A stretch of 64,000 nt of DNA from NCBI GenBank assembly GCA_037693485.1, contig CM075344.1:38007501-38071500 (forward strand), in the 5' to 3' direction. Both the position numbers and the translations under genes were made by a program. Position 1 is the first letter of the stretch; each line of letters starts with the position of its first letter. This DNA comes from Kitagawia praeruptora. Its lineage: Eukaryota > Streptophyta > Magnoliopsida > Apiales > Apiaceae. The notes under the pieces are model-generated. The model was not told where the DNA came from, did not search any database, and saw only the letters and a list, made by a program, of their open reading frames with translations. Of this stretch, positions 1 to 11,800 are shown one piece after another.

Positions 1-1000
1 AATATTCATAAATGATATTCATTAAATAATTAATGAATATTATTATAAATTGTACTTAATCAAATAATTATAACTCGACTGGATAATCGAAATAATATTC
101 ACTGAATAAATAGTGAATACTCAGATTAAATAAACTTATCGATTAAATAAAATTCGAACGAATATTCGAATTAATATTCACTGAACAAATAGTGAATATT
201 CCAAATAATAATACTTATCGAAGAAGTAATTATCAAGTGAATGTTCGAAACAATATTCATTGAATAAATAATGAATATTCGAATTAATAATACTGATTGA
301 AGGAATAATTACCAAATGAATATTCGAAATAATATTCACTGGACAATTAGTGAATCTTCAAATTAATAATAATATTTATTGAAGAAATAATTATCAAATG
401 GATATTCGAGGTAATATTCATTGAATAAGCAATGGATATTTAACTTAAGAATGATACTTATTGATGAAATAATCATCGACTGAATATTTGAGACAATATT
501 CAATAAATAATTAATGATTATTTAACTCAATAAGATTTATCGAAGAAATGATTATCGAATGAATATTTGAAATTATGTTCAATAATTGAATCGACTTTAA
601 ATGAATGTCGGAGATAATATTTATCGCCTCAAGGAAATATTCAAAATAATATTTATCGAATAACTGGAGTTCGAATCAATGTTCAACTAATATTTATAAA
701 ATAAATAGAGATTGAATGAATATTCGAAATAATATTCATTTAAATAAATAAGGCTCGAATGAATATTGAAAATAATATTCGTTAAATAAATAAACTCGAA
801 TGAATATTCTTTAAGTGAATAACTTAACTGAGGGTTCGAAATAATATTCGAATATTAAATCGACTTTAGATGAATATTAAGGATAATGTTCATCTAATAA
901 ATAAATATCTGATGAATAATCCGAATAATATTTATCAAATAATCTCAAAGGAATATTCCAATAATATTCGCCAGATAATAAATGGAAAATATTTACTTAA
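1..1000. repeat. Degenerate GAATATTC-rich tandem repeat
   Basis: About 1 kb of very AT-rich DNA built from imperfect units of roughly 60 bases. Each carries AATATTCACTGAATAAAT-like and CGAATGAATATTCGA-like segments. The palindrome GAATATTC and its one-base variants recur throughout. A shorter similar patch lies at 58440-58560 inside the other long Gypsy LTR, which suggests this is an internal component of the LTR family rather than an independent satellite. Confidence 0.6.
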
Positions 1001-3512
1001 ATACTTTCCTCTGAAAATAATATCAATATATCAAGAAATAACGACTCCCAGTCTATAATCAAAGAATGAGATTCAAGTGCCCTTCGCTTAAGGGTATCAG
1101 TAATATCCGGCTTATAACAGATATAATAACTATCTGGCTTATAAGCCAACAATAATTCAGGGAACAAGTATATCAATATGACTTTGAAAGTAGGCATGCA
1201 TGCTATGGCATATGTATAACAGAATCAATTCATATATATATACATATTATCACAACAACAGCCTTTAAAAAGGGAGTTTTGAAACTTGCCTGGGAATCGA
1301 GTGCGGGTAGGGGGGCGTGTCCCGGGTCAGCCTGATGATCTATAAATAGCCAAGGCATTCGGGATTAATCACTTAACACTTTACAAAGGTTAAATATAAA
1401 CTCTACTTAAGTCAAAACACGTTTTCGAATCATCTCGTTATACACCTCTTAGTGTAACTCTCTTTTATCACCGATGCGGTTCGACATATGTTCGCTATTA
1501 TGACACATCATCATACCCACACTTGATACATACTTAAGCCATGTAAGTTTTAAGATCGATCATTTACGAATCAAGATTGTACTACGAGTTTTATCGCCCG
1601 TTTTCTAAGTCGTTTATCAAAGTCATAACCAAGCATGCTTTTAGGGGTTCGTTCGTGTTTAACCTTGATTCGAATATTTTATAAAATCGGAAAACGATCC
1701 GGTTGACATGAGGTTTTCTCCCACACCTTCCTTTTTATCTCTAATATTTAATTATTAAGATTCGCCACTGAATTCGTACTATTTAAGGGGTTCAATTTCA
1801 GTTACGAACTTTCGTTTACGGTTTCGAACCACCTTTACGATTTTTATCATAACTCCTAAACCGTAAGTCCATTTCACACGAGCTTTATATCAAAAAGAAG
1901 CTTATAACGTAATCTATCTTGTAATGGTAGAAGACGAAACTAGACAGTGAGTTAAAGCTACTGTCAAACACGTTTTCTTAAGTGTTAACGAAAATTCGGC
2001 ATTACGACGGCTATAAATCGGACGTTCCAAAAATCGTAATCATCAAACCAAGCCACACCGGGCATCCATACAATTTATACACATATTATACATCCTCAAC
2101 TGTCCAATAACATCGACTTCATCCTCATATTCATCATAACTCTTAAATCAAGAAACCACTACATAATCATGCTTTCATGTTTGTATTAACATCATACTCC
2201 TAACTAATCTCGAAACCATTCAACAATCATCAAAACTTAAACTAAGAGCTAGGGTTTCAAGAGAGTTATACCTTCCTTGGAGAGTGTGCTAGCCTTGCTA
2301 AGCTTGATCTAGTCCTTGTATAGCCTTAGAAATCTTAAACTAACAAGAATCAACAAGAACATGATTAGAGTTTTTCGGATATGTTAGAACTCAGTTGAAA
2401 GAACATGAAAAACGAGGCCCTTACCGACCTTTTCTGAACGAGGCTCCTAAAGGAGAGTTGTAGATCATCTTTACAGCTTTCCAACCATATAAAGAACACG
2501 AAATTACATTGAGAAACGAAGGAGATATGGCCATTTTAAAATCGTCACAGAAACTGTCATGAATCTGGACAGTTTGTTTCTTCAAATTGGGGAGGTGATT
2601 TCACTAGGCTACACTCATTAGATGGCCATGATATTTTGAGCCAATGTTCTCCATGATATGAGGGAGATGTGGTTAAAGTTTGGTGATTTTATCATGGCTA
2701 GAAATGGAGATATGATTTTTCTTCTTGAGAGTGTTTCTGCTGTGCAGTTTAGAAGAATGGAGAGAAATGGAGTTGCTTAGCTTTGTTCTTGGACAATAAT
2801 GCATAAAGTGATTGCCTTGGATAATACCTAGATATTATAGATGTGTATGGCTGTGTTGGGACTTGTGTAAAGAGTCTTGGGGAAGCTTTGTTAATTGTTT
2901 TGTTTCTTGAAATGATTTAAGTGTTTTAATCACTTAAATTCCTAATTGCTCTTGATTTAATTTTTGATTAAATCATCCAATCTACTCGATATAATTCTCT
3001 TGATGATCATGTATGATATTTAATCTTGTAATGAACTCAATCCAAATTCCATAATTCGTTCGCTTTATCTTTTAATCTCGTTGAAAAGTTTCAGCGGTTT
3101 CTAGAACGCTCGCTTCACTATCTCTGTGGTTTTCGTTCCAAATCCCCAAATCAAATATAATAAAATTCTAAAATATTAAATCCTCAAATCCTCAAATCCT
3201 CAAATTTAATATCTCATTTCTTGAATATAATAATATATAATTCAGTGCCCGGTCAAATATTACACCAAAATAGAAATTGGAATTTCTGAATTCTGATCGT
3301 CATTACATACACTTATTTTCTCCGTGAATCACTAATATGACTTCGAAATATCCATACCATGTCTCGTACATAGGGTGGCGTGTAAAATTTCTTGGTTCCC
3401 AAAATCACTATTCATCCATGAAAAACACTATTCACGTATGGAAACACTATTCACTGATGCACTTAATCCAAATAAGAAAAGTTTTAATTCTACCAAAAAT
3501 TTGGGTTCTTAC
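1..3512 (-). mobile_element. Ty3/Gypsy (Tekay-like) LTR, truncated by the window edge
   Basis: The right border ends in GGGTTCTTACA, so the minus strand begins TGTAAGAACCC, a typical start for long-LTR chromovirus (Tekay/Del-like) elements. The block has no long coding frame. It contains several GAATAGTG motifs near the border, a moderately GC-rich stretch around 1270-1360 and an AT-rich left part. The base next to the border belongs to an HSP70 exon rather than a polypurine tract, so this is either a 5' LTR whose internal region lies left of the window or a solo LTR. The left end is not visible, so the predicted target duplication (AATGA at 3513-3517) cannot be tested. Superfamily assignment is by LTR style, not by protein domains. 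Confidence 0.6.
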
Positions 3513-3630
3513 AATGAACCTACCGCAGCCTCTTCTTTAGCATATGGTTTTGAAAGGAAGAACAATGATACGATTCTTGTTTTTAACCTCGAAGGAGGGC
3601 AGGAGGCACCTTTGATGTCTCAGGTACTAG
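3480..3630 (+). pseudogene. Chloroplast-type HSP70 exon fragment
   Basis: Translation shows NEPTAASSLAYGFERKNND followed by TILVFNLEGG, matching the ATPase-domain block of plastid/DnaK-type HSP70 (canonical NEPTAA-SLAYGF and the LGGGT phosphate-binding loop). Only about 40 codons remain. One serine is duplicated, the phosphate loop carries E in place of G, and a small insertion after LEGG shifts the frame before a GTFDVS-like stretch and a GT that could be the old splice donor (about 3625). The recognisable match starts exactly where the LTR border lies (3512/3513), so the upstream part of the exon has been separated by that insertion. It sits just upstream of a purple acid phosphatase fragment, an arrangement not seen in normal genes. 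It is most simply a captured fragment in the CACTA element ending at 6544. Not functional. Confidence 0.75.
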
Positions 3631-3825
3631 GTAAAATGAGTTAGTTTGCTTTGTTTGACTTGCCTTACTGTAAAATTTCAATCTTGAGCTAATACAGTAG
3701 AAGTAATTTAGCAGCTAGGATGGTCCTATATATCCTATTAAAATGAGATTGGTGGGTAGTTTGGATTTTGTGTTATTTACATATATTATATTTTTATATT
3801 TGATTAGTTTCAGGTTTTGGGCAGG

Positions 3826-4313
3826 ATGGTGCATGCTCTTGGCTTCACTTTGCTAGCAGTATTAGGGGTTATTGGGAGTTTACAAGGGGTGGCATCACAT
3901 TGGGGTCATCCTCTATCAAGAATAGCAATTCACAAAGCAATATTAGATATTAATGAGCTTGCTTATGTCAAAGCATCTCCCGCAGTTCTTGGATTAAAAG
4001 TAAGATTTAGTACATTAACTCATTTCACTTCGGTGATAAGCTACAACACTAACTTTTACATGAACATTGATCAAGACATTTAGTTTGGAATTCCAAATAT
4101 CTTTGTCAATTTTCTGCTATGGGCAATCTTAGATTCTCTACACTAGTACTCAAATTTGGCATGATTGAAAGTCATTACAACTAATAAGAGTAATAATTGT
4201 CGTTTGATGCATATCTTTTTCCCATTACAGGGTCAGAACTCAGAATGGGTTATGCTTGAATATAACATTCCAAATCCTTCAATTAATGATTGGATTGGAC
4301 AGTTACAAGCCCA
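3826..4313 (+). pseudogene. Purple acid phosphatase (PAP1/PAP27-like) N-terminal fragment, two exons
   Basis: Exon A (3826 to about 4002) begins with ATG and encodes a hydrophobic signal-peptide-like start (FTLLAVLGVIGSL), then GHPLSRIAIHKAI and YVKASPAVLGLK. This is the N-terminal region of plant large purple acid phosphatases of the PAP1/PAP27 type. A GTAAGA donor follows the final Lys codon. A pyrimidine-rich acceptor ending in CAG precedes exon B (4231-4313), which encodes GQNSEWVMLEY and NPSINDWIG, the conserved start of the fibronectin-like domain. After DWIG the frame is lost and no metal-binding phosphatase core is present. The preserved splice sites show that genomic DNA was captured, not a retrocopy. 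Loss of most of the gene makes it non-functional. Exact PAP member is uncertain. Confidence 0.7.
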
Positions 4314-5839
4314 ATGGTGCATATAGACAGTCCAAGCTATGCAACATATTACATTGTGTTGAGCTTTCCAGAACTGGCGAATATTCCAAGTATAATTATG
4401 GTTGCCCTGCTTTTGAGAGATGTTATATACTTATGCTACATGTTTTATGTACTTATTGAAGATATTTTATGTTCTATATCTTGCTAATTTCACCTTTTCT
4501 CTCCCACCAAAGTATGTAGGTCTGCAGAATCTTATACAACGAAATAAGCAATTACACAGCTTTGGGGATATGCCTACTAGTGATGTGGCCTTACGCCCTT
4601 ACCTTTCATATTAGTGCAGGTATACTTGGATGTCAGATTTCTTGTTTAGTTTTGTACTTCTGGTGATTCTCATTTCTATTACCGTTAGTATAGTTGCTCC
4701 ACCATCTTATAGTTGTTTAAACAGCTTTATTTGATTTTTTTCTTTTAATTGCATGTTATGTCCATGCCAATATGTATTTAAAGCAGTCAGGTAAAGGAAT
4801 GGTAATGTGTTAAGTTACCCTGCAATTGTATTGATTAGTCTGAAGTTTTAGGTACAGTAGTGAAGAACTTACACGCTGCAGCTTTTTGTATATCAAAGGA
4901 ATGCAACTATATTACATTGCAACAATGTTCTATGATTATATTCTAACCTTTAATGTCTGCCACTGGTAAAGGACACCAGTGTTCCTCCGTGTATACACTC
5001 TAACTTTGATTGTTTTCCTGAGTTACCATATAATTTTGTGCAGAAACAATTCTTCATTTTCATCAGGCATGATGTGCTGTCTACAAGAGATCTACAGAAG
5101 ACTGAGGAGTGGCATTCAGATTTTCTTGGCTGTTGTTCAAAACCTAGTCTGTGTATGTGCATTCTTTTAATTTTAAAACTTTCGAAAGGGCCTTTTTTAT
5201 TCCTGTGGTCTGGCCTGGTAAGTACCTAGCCGGGTGAATAGATACTTTAATTGTTTAGTTCTTAATCTCCTATATGGCTATACCTATTCATTTCGGAGCA
5301 AAACAATTTTAGAGTGTAGTTTCATTTGAACAAGTTATAGCTTGGAAAGTCCTAGCTGCAGAAGAGAACAATGTCCATTGCCTTGCATTCTCTTTTGTGA
5401 ACTGGTCTTTCGTGTGACCATTTGTATCATTTCATTTTGATTAAGGTTTTCGGATGCTTATTGCAGAATGTTTTGTGCAGGGCCTTGCTGACCATTTGCA
5501 GAATGTTTTCGGATGCTTATTGCAGAATGTAACTTGAAAACCGCATATAATAGCATACAAAGCTAGATGTCCTCCTGCTTCTGAGGGTAGTTCTGCTGAT
5601 ACAGAATATGAGAATGGTGATGTTGCAGGAGAGAAACTTTCAATTGCCACAATCAAAGCCAAGGCAGATTTTGAGAGTGAAGTTAGGTGACCGACAAATG
5701 CATTATGCTTTTTAGTCATATGTGGTGTGCTAATTATGTTTGCAATTGTTGTAATTATATATTGTTATGGATATTTTTAGAAGAATTTATGTTTTTGATA
5801 TAGAATGGATTTGAAGATTTTTTTATGTATATTTGTTGC
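4314..5839. other. Unassigned sequence inside the probable CACTA element
   Basis: No convincing gene. Two short stretches look exon-like: around 5041-5150 (an open stretch next to a CAG acceptor-like site) and around 5600-5690 (coding for EKLSIATIKAKADFESEV). I cannot assign either to a family. They may be further captured exon pieces. Confidence 0.4.
5445..5529 (+). repeat. 58-bp spaced direct duplication
   Basis: A segment containing GTTTTCGGATGCTTATTGCA occurs at about 5445-5470 and again at about 5503-5529, with a partial third copy of the TTGCAGAATG core between them. It is a short local duplication with no coding role visible. Confidence 0.7.
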
Positions 5840-6544
5840 ATTGTCTAAGACTCATTTTGAGGTATATAACAAAGAAACCGTTGTCTAACTAAATCAAATA
5901 TAGTAACCACAATGAAAAAACCATTGTCTGACAAAATGAAACACAACAAACACTATAACAAAAATCATTGTCTTTTTGACTGAACGACAACAGTCATGGT
6001 TTAGAAAGCACTTGTCTAAAATGATTCCAGGCAAGAGTTTTTTAATAGGCTGTCGTTGTTTCTAGGTATCAGACAACGGTTTTCATAACTAGACACGTTG
6101 TGTGGAAACCTTTGTGATAACGGTTTGTGTATCGTTGTCTGATACATGTATCAGACGGCATCTCAATAGACGACGAGAAAAAAAGTATCAGACAACGGGC
6201 AAAAACAGTTGTCACATAATTCTTTTTTATATAAAACCGTTTTCTGCCATGCTCTCCAACAATGGTTTTATTCCGTTGTCTTGTACGTTTAACAACAACA
6301 GTCATGGTTTAGAAACTACTTTTCTGAAATGATTTCAGACAAGTGTTTTTTATGAGACTGTTGTTGTTTCTAGGTATCAGACAATGGCTTCCATAACTAG
6401 GTTCGTTGTCTGGTACAAGGTTAGACAAGGGTTCTTGTGCTGTTGTCTAATCCACATATCAGACGGCATCTCAATAGACGACGGGAAATGGGGTTATCAG
6501 ACAACGGGCAAAAACCCTTGTTTGATCCAGTTTTTCTTGTAGTG
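5840..6544 (+). mobile_element. CACTA (EnSpm) transposon 3' subterminal region and terminus
   Basis: The block ends at 6544 in TTTTTCTTGTAGTG, the inverse of the CACTACAAGAAAAA terminus of CACTA transposons. Upstream it is packed with short subterminal motifs of the CAGACAACGG / CCGTTGTCTG type in both orientations (for example near 5878, 6070, 6180, 6375 and 6497), which is the normal transposase-binding array of this superfamily. A unit of about 220 bp (5988-6208) is repeated with a period of 308 bp (6296-6515). No matching CACTACAAG terminus is visible to the left. It is presumably beyond the LTR that interrupts the element at 3512. No transposase ORF is present, so the copy is non-autonomous. 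Confidence 0.8.
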
Positions 6545-7140
6545 AGCAAGCCAAGAGAAAGATAGACTTATTATTGGAGAGTACTCCTAGGACGTAGTTG
6601 ATCCTCGATTAGCTCTAATAGACAAACATTAGATAGGCAACTCATAGTAGAGTACGAACTCGAGTTCTACTCTATTTAGATAAACTGTTCGTAGTTGGTT
6701 CTAAAGGAAAAAGAGTCCAACTAGGACAAGAACCTCGACTTATTGTTGGTCAAGCAGACTTAGCATAAATTTAGAACTATGTGAGCTTGATCTACGTATG
6801 CACCTTGAGAAAACGGACACAGATCTCGCTAATGGCACCTGCGATGATTCTTGTAAACTCTCCTAAGCTCAGATCACCCCTCATAAAATCACATCCAAAT
6901 CACCGAAAAACAACCACTTACATGTGTTATACTTGTAAATTCAAGCGGAACTCCGAAAATCACGTTGATTACAAAAATTCTCCATCAACAATCACCTTTC
7001 TTCAAATCGATATTTTCGTTAGTGTCGGGTGAAAAAACGTCATTTTTGACCTTCATCTTTAAAAATATATTAATTTATAGTTGAGTACTTTTGGAACAAA
7101 TTAAAATTCTAAAATAATTGGATTTTTAAAATTCATGCAT
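6545..7140. other. No gene seen; unique-looking AT-rich DNA
   Basis: Short open frames only, with no recognised domain. No repeat structure noticed. Confidence 0.5.
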
Positions 7141-7143
7141 ATG

Positions 7144-7148
<5 letters not shown>

Positions 7149-7210
<62 letters not shown>
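7149..7210. repeat. (TA)n-(GT)n microsatellite
   Basis: About 24 uninterrupted TA dinucleotides run directly into seven GT dinucleotides. Confidence 0.95.
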
Positions 7211-7539
7211 AATTCCCATTTTCAATCGATGTACCAAAATTATCTTGCCTTACATTTAAATTTAGCACATCCTAATTAATTATGTTAATATTTATCATTT
7301 ACTAATTTTGAACACTTTCAAAACAAGTTTTTAATTGAATTTTAAACTTAATTGATTTAGTTGAAATTTAAAATTTGTGGTGAGTCAAGTTTAAGCCTTG
7401 AAAGTCGTCCTCTTGATGATACACTTACCAGTTGAATTCTTTTTGTAGAACCTAAAATTCAGAAGAAAATAGGGTTAAATGCAACAAGGAGGATTAATCT
7501 CATTTAATAACAACTCATAAGTAGACTTGGCAATCGTGT

Positions 7540-8035
7540 GATTTCATATATTTTCATGTTTTTGTATACTCATAATTAAACTCGAAATCGATCTGAAATC
7601 ATTTCGTGTACTCCTAATTAAAATCAAACCCGAAATATTTTGTTTCATATCAACACGAAAGTACATGTTTCGTGTATTTTTCATTTACACGAAACGATCC
7701 GAAATAACACGAAAGGATTATATCCGAATACACGAAATACTACTAAATATGTAAAATTAGTGATTAAAAATACACGAAATACTAATGAATATGTAAAATA
7801 AAATACGTATATTATATTTATTATGATATTAAATAGATAAATAAATAAATAAATAAATGAATAAACAAATAAACAAACAAATAAATAAATAAATAAATAA
7901 ATAAATATACATATATAAAATATTTCGTGTACTTTAATGTAGTCAAAATGAAAATTCATATTCGACACTAAATATTTCGTGTAACTTCGTGTTCGTATAC
8001 TTTCGTGTATACCAAAAATCAACAAAAATATAAGA
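7540..8035. repeat. ACACGAA/TTCGTGT inverted-repeat element with (AAAT)n core
   Basis: The motif TTCGTGTA and its complement TACACGAA recur at least ten times (for example near 7605, 7669, 7687, 7730, 7773, 7924, 7977 and 8001), on both sides of an (AAAT)n/(AAAC)n microsatellite at 7837-7907. This inside-out symmetric layout resembles a non-autonomous foldback or hAT-like element. I could not define clean terminal repeats or a target duplication. No coding frame. Confidence 0.5.
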
Positions 8036-8046
8036 AAATGCAATTA

Positions 8047-8445
8047 GAGCATCTTGAATGGGAGACACCTCTTAACTAAATTTTCAAATTACCTACTATA
8101 AATAAGAATTATAAATAACGTGTGAAATATTTTGCACTCCAATGATACATAATCCTTTGGTAAAATTTTTGCCAAACTTATTACATTAGCCATATTTGCT
8201 CAACATCTAGCTAGGGACTGTTCATAGTAAAATTAAAATTCCACATCATCTCGGCATATTAAAATAATACATTCTATTTATAATAATTTAAAATAAAATA
8301 AATTATCATTTTAAAAATGTAGCAAATCATTATAGCAAATTTCATTGAAGCACAACACTATTACATGTTTAACAAAATTTACATAATTAATATTTTTTTT
8401 GATCATTTTAACCAATAATTTTAGACAACACTGTTCGAGATGCTC
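8047..8445. mobile_element. MITE, PIF/Harbinger (Tourist)-like, TSD TTA
   Basis: The terminal inverted repeats are GAGCATCTTGAA on the left and TTCGAGATGCTC on the right, differing at a single position. The 399-bp element is flanked on both sides by TTA, the target duplication typical of PIF/Harbinger elements. It is AT-rich and has no coding capacity. It lies about 390 bp beyond the stop codon of the bHLH gene. Confidence 0.8.
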
Positions 8446-8834
8446 TTACAACTCTTTTTTAAAATGGATTTTTTTTTATTTTAATAGTTAAGTGGGACAT
8501 GCCATTAATAATACTGTACATTAAACTATAGTAAAAGATAAAGTAGTGTACAGAAAAAAAAGGTAACGAAGCATGATAAATTAAGAATGATAGATTGATC
8601 GATGAGTGATGGATCAAGTTTGGTCCATCCCAGCTGGGTGTGCTACAAGATGACCAAATTTGCTCCATCAAATCCCATAAGCATCGTGCGTACTTAAGAA
8701 TAAGGAAGCTAATCAATACCTTAGCTCCCATGCATATTATACATGCAAGACAAGATTCATACTAGTGTATTTATATATCTTGCTCTTAACTCTACTGAAT
8801 CTAGCTAGCTGTCTCATGACGTTCGAAAATCGAT
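8446..8834. other. 3' flank of the bHLH gene
   Basis: AT-rich sequence downstream of the minus-strand bHLH stop codon. It presumably contains the 3' UTR and polyadenylation signals, but no single site stands out. Confidence 0.4.
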
Positions 8835-11800
8835 TCAAGAAAACCCACTGAAATTAGGGGGCGGCCAAACACCTCCCCCGCCATCAGTAACGTAGGATAA
8901 GCAGGACAAGGGCACGAGACACAGCCCTCGGGTCCTGAGATCTCTCGTCCCCTCTTCTTCTCCGTTTACATCTCCTATACCCTGAACATTCGAAAAGCTA
9001 ATTAAATAAGCTCAACACAAAAATGCATACATTTTATCAAGAAAATCTGTGATCTTGTGTACATGTGTTTGAGTGTGTGTTTCTTCCTCTTACCCCTTGC
9101 ATCTTTTTGGCCCTGTTGCGCGATGACTTCATGTATGGGACGCTGAGAGTCTAGGTACGGAAGACAAGAAGATAGTCAAAAGTTTTGTACAATCAAAGTT
9201 CTAAAAGATACTAAATTATATAACACATATTAATTTACAATTAACTACAGATTAAACCCCTACGTACTTGTAAGAAATTAAAAATTTCGAAGAAATCTGT
9301 TTCGACTCATACAAGCTACCATTGTAGTTTAACAACCATTAATTGTAATGTAGCAGATTCCTGGTTCTTGTGGTGGTAACAAGGAGTCGATGGTAAAAGG
9401 CAACGTGTGTAATGAGCAGCGCATATAACGTTTTGCCCTTTTATACATTAAAGAAAACGTAGACACTAATGGTATATAAAGGCAGTCCTAATCAAAATTC
9501 TTACGAGGTGAACCCGCATGGTTATTCATACCGTTGAAAATAAACAAATAACTGACTCAAAATAATAAGAACAATAATGAAAATAAGTAAGGAAAACTGA
9601 TATGTACAAGACCCAAATACTCTAAAGACTACATTGTATTCTCTTCTCTTGATATGAAAATAATACGATTACATTGTTTAAATAGGAAAAAAAAACTACC
9701 ACCACAAACTAAGGATAAGAACGATGATTTGATATCATCTTATCTCTTAATTATGATTTACTAAATCATGTTGACATATCAACACTTTATTTTCATAACT
9801 AGAATAACAGAATATATGTTTGAATTAAACAAATATCCCAACACAGACAACTTTAAAATGTATTCATATCATGCGATTATAAGTAGAAATTAAAAGGTAG
9901 ACATGCACTTATTTTTGGAACAAATACTAAGCCACGTTCATCTACCTTTCTTTTTAGCTATAGCTAAAAAGAACTAACAAGCTAGAGTAGATAATTAGAA
10001 AATTAAGAATGTTAGAGATTGAAATTCACGTATATATATACCTCAACCTGGTTTTGGAGAAATTTGATATATCCAATAGCCTCCATTAATACAGACGCTG
10101 TATCTGTCTGCAATGTTAATTGAATTAACATCATATTTTTATAATTATAATCTATCTAGGGCTTTACGACCAACAATTACAATTTATTTCAAAACAAAGT
10201 TTATGGTTTTCATGGATCGGATTTGCGCCAAAAAATAATGTGTGTGTGTAGTGATTCAACTGAAAACATTATTATGAGAATATTTGTTATGCAACACTAA
10301 CCAGAAAATATGAAAAAAAAAACATTTAGAACTATAATATGAAAAGCCATGTAGATTGTATTGAAAGAAATCGCCATGCATGCTTAATCTGATTTACCAA
10401 AACTTGCCACATTTATATTTTTGTTCCTTGCATATGTAACTTTAATTAAGAAATAAATTTAAAGGCAGAAAGTGTACCTTGCCAAAAGGTGCCACTAGTT
10501 GCTGGAGAGCTGCAATTCTATCTCCCAATTTCTCTTTTCTAACCTGATATAAATTAAAGATGCAAGATTTATAAAAACATAAAAATTAAATACTTGACAG
10601 AAAATATAATTAAGATCAATTCAGGTATAGCGAAATGTTGTGCATTATTCCAGAAAAAAATAAAATACATGAGCATGTATCTTTAATTTTCACCTTAAAG
10701 GGGGGACAGGAAGAGCGGGAATCCAATCGAGATTTCTTTGGTGCTGCTTGAGGTGGCTTACTTTCAAGAGAACTGCTGGGTCTCTTTACTTCTGAAACTC
10801 CAATATTATTGAAGGCTGATGATGATACCTTTGAGATTCAAGATTACGAATATTGTTAATAACATGAAAATAAATCACTTTTAATAAAAGACATGATATG
10901 TCTGATAAATGTAAAAAGAAGAATGTATAAAGCTGGAAGTATCTTTTTATCCATCAAAAAAAGAAAAAGGCATGCATATCCCCTTCGGTGTCATTTTATA
11001 ATTTTAATAAAACTTCTTTATACACAGATTAACTTTTGTCTGCATGTATATATATTTTACTAATTTACTTTCCTAGTTTACTTTCCCTAAAATTCATATT
11101 TCATACCTGAATTAAAGAGCAGATAGCTATTTAATTAAAGCTAACGATGCTAGCTGCCAGTGCACAATTACTAGCTAGATTACCACATTGTAATTGTTCT
11201 TCTGCCCTAGCTCGCTATTTAATTAGGGAATGGTTCTATTTCTAGTATTAATAGTAATTTATAGCATCTCCAAGAAACTCTTAAATAAGCTCTTAAGTCC
11301 AAAAATAAAGAGGATGGGAAAAAAATGAGCTCCAAGAGACTCTTAGTGGCTATTAAAAAGTTTAAGAGCCTCTTCTCTCTCCTCAATTTTAAGAGCTACT
11401 ACATGACTCTTAACTATTTTCTATCAATAAAATATTCACTTGCACATGGTTGGATTTAATTGTATGTCATAGTTAGGTTTGAAATATTAATAAAATATAA
11501 GTTAGGAGTCAAGATAAGGAGCATTGTTGGAATTGACACGGAAATCTATGTACTAACTTACTAAGAGCCTTATAATTTATATTATATTTAAGAGGCAACT
11601 AAGAGATTGTTGGAGATGCTCAATAGCTAGTCTTGTACATATAATTCTCTATTGTTATTTTTTTTTGCTAAATAATTTATCTTTTGTTATTTAATTACTA
11701 CTAAAGTTCCAGTAGGGTGGAGTAAGATAGTACTAATTGGTGAGTTTAGACAGGAGCTATCATATGTATTAATCCTATGTAATTACCTATCTTACTACTA

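Noticed and set aside
1..1000. Centromeric satellite or origin-like AT-rich array
   Set aside because: The units are too degenerate and the array too short. Similar sequence inside another LTR suggests it is part of a Gypsy LTR.
7681..8043. 120-codon minus-strand open frame rich in Phe, Tyr, Ile and Leu
   Set aside because: It is created by the (AAAT)n microsatellite and the TTCGTGT repeats. The apparent hydrophobic protein is low-complexity translation of simple repeats.
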